A stretch of DNA of 25,697 nt from Didymodactylos carnosus. Lineage: Eukaryota > Rotifera > Eurotatoria > Philodinida > Philodinidae. The first letter of the stretch is position 1. The number at the start of each line of letters is the position of its first letter. The stretch is taken from contig CAJNOQ010002202.1 of assembly GCA_905250885.1 (NCBI GenBank), positions 1 to 25,697 of the forward strand, given 5' to 3'. Positions 20,747 through 25,697 of the stretch are shown one piece after another. Both the position numbers and the translations under genes were made by a program. The notes under the pieces were generated by a model, which was not told the DNA's origin, did not search any database, and worked only from the letters and a program-made list of their open reading frames with translations.

Positions 20747-21037
20747 TGTACCTAGGTATGCACCAGTTTTTAACTGGTGTTGGGGCATTTGGGAGAATTG
20801 CCATACATCAGTTATCGCGATTCGCTCAGAGCCGTGAAACATCTCATTTTGTAGAAAAATGTTTGCTCCACAAAATGCATTTGTAAAAGGGGGGGGAGGG
20901 CTAAAATTTTTTGTAGAGCAAGCATTTTTCTACAAAATGAGATGTTTCACGGCTCTGAGCGAATCGTGATAACTGATGTATGGCAATTCTTCCAGATGCC
21001 CCAACACCAGTTAAAAACTGGCGCATACGTATCTGTA
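20747..21037. repeat. foldback with about 128-bp arms and a G-rich loop
   Basis: The left arm (20747-about 20875) and the reverse complement of the right arm (about 20911-21037) are nearly identical, with roughly ten differences by eye. The loop (20876-20910) carries a G-tract, GGGGGGGGAGGG, at 20889-20900. Each arm contains a smaller hairpin, CACCAGTT-TTT-AACTGGTG in the left one (20761-20779), altered by one base in the right arm. Read from outside towards the loop, both arms have an open frame for the same peptide core (QFLTGVGA, then GRIAIHQLSRFAQSRETS). The only clear replacement is Phe for Ser after GVGA, plus His for Tyr near the end. It is either a mobile foldback or an inverted duplication of a short coding piece. 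The peptide is unrecognised. Confidence 0.88.
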
Positions 21038-21567
21038 CCGAAGGACTTTCAAAAGAAATTTTTAATGGAACTCGTATACGCTCTTTCAGAATCTGTGATC
21101 CAAAAACGAATTTTGAAATCAAAGAGATAGGTGGTATATTTGATATACTCATGAAGGCCCTGTTAAGTGCTTGAAAATTCACTATCAAAAAAGTGTGTCA
21201 CGGCGTCACATTTATTTATTGACATTTACAAGCGAGGGAAAAGCTTTGGGAGAAAATTCTTTTTAATATTAGATAGCTGGTAAGCTTCTCTATAACCTTC
21301 GCTCTAGACAGTTTCGATTTGCTAAGTAATTTTGCATAGCGTTCAATTGGATATACTCGCAATTTAGCGTCTTTTTCTGTCACATTCGTCATGTATCGTA
21401 TATTCGCTCTCAAAGTCGTGAATCTTAACGAAAATTTTCCATTTTGTTATCGTAGATAGATGATAGTGAGCTGCTCAGAATGCCGCAAGAATCAGCTCTA
21501 TAGCTTTTAATACTTTTTGTAAAAATTGAAATTGAATACGTCAAAAATGTCACGTCGTTACGTTTGG
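21038..21567. other. unassigned region before the second LINE
   Basis: The minus-strand frame that passes through the right foldback arm extends to 21188. A separate minus-strand frame of 65 codons (21216-21413) is Lys/Arg/Ser-rich and unrecognised. The words GTCACGGCGTCACATTT (near 21196) and GTCACGTCGTTACGTTT (near 21549) are similar and might be a diverged direct repeat around an old insertion. I cannot show this. Confidence 0.35.
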
Positions 21568-21569
21568 AC

Positions 21570-22350
21570 AAGCCGTCATCTTCTCATTCTCTATCAGAGA
21601 TTAAGCCCGATATTTTTGATGTGTTTAAAGCCATAAACAGCTTAAAAAATAAAACTTCTTTAGACACCGATTAGATTCCTATGCTAAAGCTATGTGCTGA
21701 TGTAATTTCTCCTCAGTTATATCATATTTTTTCTCTCTCCCTTTCGACCGGTGTGTTTCCTTCTGCGTGGAAAGAAGTTAATATACGTGCAATACATAAG
21801 AAAGTAAATTGCTCGTAAAAAATTATCGTCGTATTTCACTGTTGTCTAATGTTACCACAGTTTCACAAACTGGTTTTTAAACAATTACAGTCTTTTATTA
21901 CCATAATGAACTTTTTTAACTCAACGCAATTTGGATTTAGCCCAAATAATGCAACCGTAGACGCTCTTCTTCTTTCCACTCAAAAGATTTTTCGGCATTT
22001 GGAAAAAAGAAACCAACTCAATGGCATTTCATTTGATTTTGAAAAGACTTTCGACACTTTACCACATCATATTCTTCCACAAAAATTGTCTAAAGCAGGA
22101 ATATCTAGAATCCTTTTAAAATGATTCTCTTCTTATCTTTCGAATCGTACACAAAAAATTTCTGTTGGCTCTACTTTTTTTTCGTCTGTTTATATGACGT
22201 CTGGAGCTCCTCAGGGCAATATCCTTGGCCCTTATTATTTATTATTGTTCACTTATCACTTATTATTTTTATAAATGATCTTGCGCCATCTCTTAACTTC
22301 TCTTTTCTTTTTTGTCTTTTCGCTGATGTTTTGTGTTACAAATATAATCC
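21570..22350 (+). pseudogene. LINE reverse transcriptase with frameshifts and a lost catalytic Asp
   Basis: Blocks seen in order: VFKAINSLKNKTSLDTD (fingers; TAG at 21672-21674), LSLSTGVFPSAWKEV and IRAIHKK, NYRRISLLSN after a frameshift near 21818, then QFGFSPNNATVDALL and the motif A region FDFEKTFDTLPHHIL (normally F-x-D-F-x-K-A-F-D). A TGA (22122-22124) follows, then YLSNRTQKISVGS and motif B as SGAPQGNILGP. After a further frameshift come FINDLAPSL and motif C as FADV at 22319-22330, where the second Asp of the catalytic F/Y-A-D-D is Val. Several stops and shifts plus the lost Asp mean no activity. This is the most secure protein identification in the window. Confidence 0.9.
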
Positions 22351-22379
22351 AGGCACAAAAATGCATCAATAAACTTGCT

Positions 22380-23021
22380 CTCTGGTGTGATCTGAATGAG
22401 GTCAAATGAAACATAAACAAATGTCAATGGATTTTATTCTTAAACTCTATTAAAGCGCTTCCCCCACTCACTCTTTCAATAAATAACATTGATATAGACA
22501 GAGTTTCGTCTCTTAAGCTTCTTGGCATTATTATTTCATATAATTTAATGTGGAAAGCGCACATTGAAATGTTGCAACAAAATCTCGTCAGATGTTAGAC
22601 TCTATTGCTAGAGTTTTTCGTGATACGACTTCATTTCTTCGTTGTCAGCTGTGTAAAACTTGTGTAAGATGTGCTCGAATACAGTTGTGTTATCTACAAT
22701 TCCACATTTAATTCTCATCTTCAAATTTTGGATAAACTTCAGCATCTTGCTAGTAGAATCATTTCACAAGACTTTATTAGTTCCTCTTCTCTACTCAAAA
22801 AATTTAAAATTAAACCGCTTTCCAACAGACATTTCTATCATCCTCTACTGTATTTCTACAGAATTCATATAACTACAAAATGTATGACTGATATTTATTT
22901 TACTGTTCTGTGTGTATGTCCTTGGATTAAAACTTTTAGTTTTGGGTTACCACAGGGGGTATCCATGGATGCCACAAGTCTTTTGTACTTTTTTGTGATA
23001 TCCTACCTTTGTGTAAAATAA
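22380..23021 (+). pseudogene. LINE ORF2 C-terminal region, broken
   Basis: After the catalytic motif, fragments match the usual thumb and C-terminal blocks: LALWCDLNEVK, then SLKLLGIIISYNLMWKAHIE around 22505-22570 (family pattern L-k-x-L-G-x-x-i-s-x-d-L-x-W-x-x-H-I). From 22671 a 116-codon frame begins LEYSCVIYNSTFNSHLQILD and continues LQHLASRIIS. The end, from about residue 80, runs into 3' UTR sequence. Indels between blocks break the frame. A near-perfect inverted repeat, GGTATCCATGGATGCC (22958-22973), lies about 50 bases before the tail and could be the 3' stem-loop. Confidence 0.8.
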
Positions 23022-23280
23022 AATTCATTCATTCATACAATACTCATGTTCAGCTGTAAAAACCAAAACTATTTCGTCAAACCACAGAGAATATCACTAA
23101 AAAAGAGAAGTTACAAAAAGTAAACTTCGAACAATTCTTTAAAATTCGTAGTCCAATTAAAATGAAGGAAACTCTGTTTGTTGAACAACGTTTAAGCAAA
23201 AATCATATCTAATGGTCATCGGTTTATAGTCCTTTTTTCTATAGTCCTCAATATTCAAAAAAGCGCATAATGACAAATCT

Positions 23281-23580
23281 GCAAGCAAAAATACAAAATC
23301 AAAAAAATTTTAGTGTCAGGTAATGCGCTAGCAAACCAACCTGCGTTAAATAAGAAGACATTCTCGTGCTATTTTACAGCGAATTTAATCGCTTACCTAC
23401 GTGTGTTTGGTTGAACTGACATTGTGCGTATTTTTTCGTTTTGCATGTTCGTTCTATCAGAAATAATTTTTCAACAAATATTCGTAATGGAGGTTTTTGA
23501 CAATCATTCTGCAAAGTCATTCCATAACATCTAAAAATAAACATAGAAAATATCATGTACAATAAACGTAAACATCGCAA
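23281..23580 (-). pseudogene. minus-strand exon pair with a 56-nt intron, function unknown
   Basis: On the minus strand an acceptor, TTTATTTTTAG (to 23531), precedes an open segment (23530-23397) encoding a Cys-containing peptide (NDCQKPPLRIFVEKLF, then CKTKKYAQC). It ends ACGTAG followed by the donor GTAAGC. Fifty-six bases later an acceptor, TTTAACGCAG, ends at 23341. The frame continues (GWFASALPD), then turns hydrophobic and stops within about 35 codons. A 56-nt intron with consensus ends is typical of compact invertebrate genomes. Four cysteines in a short, otherwise polar peptide suggest a secreted or extracellular domain, but I recognise none. No start codon or polyadenylation signal is placed, so this may be part of a larger gene or a remnant. 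Confidence 0.4.
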
Positions 23581-23705
23581 AACATTTTCTCTAATTTAAA
23601 ACAAACAGTATAGATCTACAGAAGATGACAGTCTCGCTTTGAAATGGATTAAATATGCAAAAATAATGTACGAAAAGCATTTATTTAAGCCAATAATATA
23701 TCCGT

Positions 23706-23901
23706 TTATTGAATAACAGGCTGATAGCAAGAAATGTCCATTGCGGGTCCAACAATACGGCTAAATTGCTCAACTCTGCTACTGCAGTGTGAATGCGTTA
23801 CTGTCTCTGCTCTTTTTGTTTGTATTATAGTATTGAATTTGTAGCCGAAAGTGTACTCTTCAAAATCCACTCTACGATCAATCCAATGCACTCGATCTTC
23901 T
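23706..23901 (-). pseudogene. terminal-exon-like segment, minus copy of an inverted duplication
   Basis: On the minus strand an acceptor-like ATCATATTGCAG ends at 23902, and the open frame runs to TAA at 23706-23708 (about 64 codons). It encodes EDRVHWIDRRVDFEEYTFGY, then FNTIIQTKRAETVTHSH and a tail ending in QPVIQ. Composition is that of a real protein: acidic/aromatic, then basic, with two Cys. An AATAAA occurs about 25 bases after the stop (near 23671-23676 on this strand), consistent with a last exon. The same coding sequence occurs on the plus strand 77 bases away, so the pair forms an inverted repeat. No family recognised. I cannot tell whether it is a living exon or a remnant; upstream exons would have to lie beyond the second copy. 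Confidence 0.4.
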
Positions 23902-24150
23902 CTGCAATATGATTAAAATACAGTAAGCTTAAGATTAAAATCTGCCTTTTCTCGCTGACATTAGCATTTCGACTGTAGGACAAAAAAGATAAAGTGAATC
24001 AAACTGATCGTAGAGTGGATTTTGAAGAACACACTTTCGACTACAAAGTGAGACATTTCTCACATTGTAGAGTATTTCATTTTAATACTATAATACAAAC
24101 AAAAAGAGCAGAAACTGTAACGCACTCACACTCCGGTAACAGAATTATGC
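23765..24150. repeat. inverted repeat formed by the duplicated coding segments
   Basis: The arms are 23765-23901 and 23979-about 24150, with a 77-bp spacer (23902-23978). The core word GATCGTAGAGTGGATTTTGA and the block AATACTATAATACAAAC are identical in the two arms. The one large difference is the 33-bp insertion in the right arm. A read-through transcript would form a hairpin with a bulge. Confidence 0.85.
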
Positions 24151-24224
24151 GACTTAGCCGAATAAGTAACTGCAACAAAGGTAAACCAAAACATAAATCT
24201 GCTATTCTTATTAAAAATGGCTAA
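23979..24224 (+). pseudogene. plus-strand copy of the inverted, duplicated coding segment
   Basis: Preceded by an acceptor-like ATTTCGACTGTAG (to 23978), this frame reads DKKDKVNQTDRRVDFEEHTF, then after an 11-residue insertion FNTIIQTKRAETVTHSHS. It aligns with the minus-strand segment 23901-23765 at high nucleotide identity over the conserved core, then diverges. The 33-nt in-frame insertion after TACAAA contains a perfect hairpin, GTGAGA-CATT-TCTCAC. After HSH the frame departs from the other copy and ends in a Lys-rich tail with TAA at 24222-24224. A donor-like AAG-GTAAAC lies at about 24178-24186. Having one intact core and a changed end, this is probably the degenerating copy, but the direction of duplication is not certain. 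Confidence 0.4.
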
Positions 24225-25697
24225 CGAGATTTGATATACAACTATATTTCTCTTAACAGAATTGCATGACAATTACGGAATCAGCATTTGATATAAAGTC
24301 GACTTTGTGTTTTGTCATATGTTTTGCTGCTTTATCAATCCGTCATTTTTTCTTTTCTGTTACTGCGAGAATGCTTATTTATTCAGCTGTATACTAAGGT
24401 CGTTTTTCTTTGTTGCTTCGGGTATAAATCAATATTTTTGATAATGACGTGTACCAGTGTGAGCAGACACTCCGAATACTCAATATACGTTCTATTGCAC
24501 AATAAGCCAAAAACAGTGCATCTCAGTACAAACGAATCAACTTGTGGGTAAAATCGAGTTAGTCAAGAAACAGTAGCATGTTAAGTAGACAATAGCATAG
24601 AATTTTAATTTCTTCAAGAACCATTTCGAACAGCTGTAAGCTAAACTGTCAACCAAACTCAAACATTTGATTTCTTTTATATTATATACGCTTTCAATGC
24701 CTTCTACATTAGTCATATTGAATCCATGTAATAAACGATGTAAAATAAAGCAACCAATCGAAAAATAAATGCACCCTCCGCACTGCCAACAAAAGGATTC
24801 ATAAAACGGATGAATTCATTGATTTGATGCTGTTGGAGTTTGATTTCAAAGATGGAGCAACTTACTGTGATGAATACCCCCTCCCCCCCCCCAATTTAAA
24901 TTTTATACCGTTTATGTGATAAAATAGGGAGGATGTTACTATCGACTATATTTTGAATAGTTTTTTATATTGACAACTGGCGACATTTTAGCTACTCTCG
25001 TCTGTTAAGGTGCGTAGCATAATGCCTATTTTTTTGTAGGAGAAACGCTAAATAACGGATGCATGGACATTCGGAGAACAGACTCTTTTTTGTGCGTCAG
25101 GATTCACGCATGTTTACTGTTTATTGCGGACATAAATAGCAAACGCAATCGTTTTCACAAGCAATTTGATTTAATTGTTAGAATATGCTGAATTCTAAGG
25201 GAACGTTTCAAAATATATTCCAGTCGGTCGGTCGCTATTCCTCTATTCCCCGACTATTCCTCTCTTATGGAATTTAAATTCTAATTTATTTTATTTTATT
25301 TTGTATAATTCGGTTTCTTTGATTGTATTGTTGATACATTGTATTGTTGTTCGTTTTTTTTAACAGACATCTTTATAAGAGCAGACATTTTTCTGTTTAA
25401 AGAATAAAATCAGAAAGTAACAAATTTTATATTTTCATCAAATGTTCATCTTTTTTATATTCAAGGAAGCGAGTGCTCACTGTAAACTTATGTCGTATTG
25501 CACCAACTTCGCGAACTAACATTACACTAATTAGAGTATACCCATTTCTATCCTTTATACTAGTTTAAAGTATACGAGTTGTACACTATGCTGGTCTATT
25601 TTTTAGAAAAGGATCCCTTTTAGTCTTTGAGAAATATGACTGTGAATATGGTTAATTATTGTTTAAAAAAGCAAGTTTTTCCGTGCGCGACTTCGAG
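24225..25697. other. unassigned right end of the window
   Basis: No gene is supported. A frame at 24312-24551 (79 codons) is Ser/Tyr/Leu/Cys-rich and unrecognised. A C-rich tract lies at 24877-24892. A possible small hairpin, TGCGT...ACGCA, lies near 25095-25112. TATTCC repeats occur in 25235-25262 (CTATTCCTC, CTATTCCCC, CTATTCCTC). From 25280 there is a TTTTA-rich stretch. The base composition is closer to 17000-24000 than to the central AT-rich part. Confidence 0.4.
24877..24892. repeat. C-rich homopolymer tract
   Basis: CCCCCTCCCCCCCCCC in AT-rich surroundings. Together with the G-tract at 20889-20900 it is one of only two long G/C homopolymer runs in the window. Confidence 0.9.

Larger units (their letters stand above)
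21568..23036 (+). mobile_element. decayed LINE retrotransposon with ATTC-repeat tail
   Basis: The copy runs from just before the RT domain to a 3' end in AATAAA (23017-23022) and an imperfect (ATTC)n tail (23023-23036). Its RT blocks are in the expected order but spread over shifted frames: about 21570-21818, 21821-21850, 21849-about 22260, 22265-22350 and a C-terminal part from about 22380. It is truncated at the 5' end, with no endonuclease visible. Order, spacing and the block LEYSCVIY...LDKLQHLASRII at the C-terminus match the Jockey/CR1/L2-like group of LINEs. The precise clade is not determined. It differs from the LINE at 895-2435 in sequence and in tail type, so two lineages are present. 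Confidence 0.88.

Noticed and set aside
1..25697. tRNA or rRNA genes, CRISPR arrays, bacterial operons
   Set aside because: I looked for tRNA box A/B-like words, regularly spaced repeats and ribosome-binding-site-led frames and saw none that hold up.

Overview
The window looks like nuclear DNA from an invertebrate animal. It is strongly AT-rich (visibly about 70% A+T) and full of microsatellites and homopolymer runs. It carries decayed non-LTR (LINE) retrotransposons, a DNA transposon with long terminal inverted repeats, and one good candidate for a short (56-nt) canonical GT-AG intron. There is no bacterial or viral gene organisation. Short introns, many small foldback repeats and broken LINEs would fit a bdelloid-rotifer-like genome, but this is only a guess. 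I recognise no intact single-copy host gene, so the lineage is not established.

Layout. (1) 1-2435 is a repeat block: a near-perfect 595-bp foldback (300-894), then a decayed LINE running from its EN-RT linker to a poly(A) tail at 2422-2435. (2) 2436-16900 is a gene-poor, transposon-poor AT-rich stretch with (TG), (TC), (GA), (TAA) and (CA) microsatellites. Only one place, 13256-13694, looks even slightly exon-like. (3) 16900-18752 has three unrecognised open frames (16929, 17989, 18448). The last runs into a transposon. (4) 18761-19700 is a non-autonomous hAT-like element with about 160-bp inverted termini packed with GTTC/GAAC motifs and flanked by the duplication TTGCAGAC. (5) 20747-21037 is a second foldback whose two arms encode the same peptide. 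(6) About 21568-23036 is a second decayed LINE with recognisable RT motifs, a destroyed catalytic motif and an ATTC-repeat tail. (7) 23280-24224 holds minus-strand exon-like pieces and an inverted duplication of an unrecognised coding segment, one copy per strand. (8) 24225-25697 is unassigned, with a C-rich tract.

No genes can be shown to work together. The outer thirds are shaped by transposition, decay and inverted duplication, while the middle is almost free of recognisable transposons. The most notable structures are four inverted repeats at 300-894, 18761-19700, 20747-21037 and about 23765-24150. Each could fold into a long hairpin if transcribed, and the last involves what appears to be host-type coding sequence.
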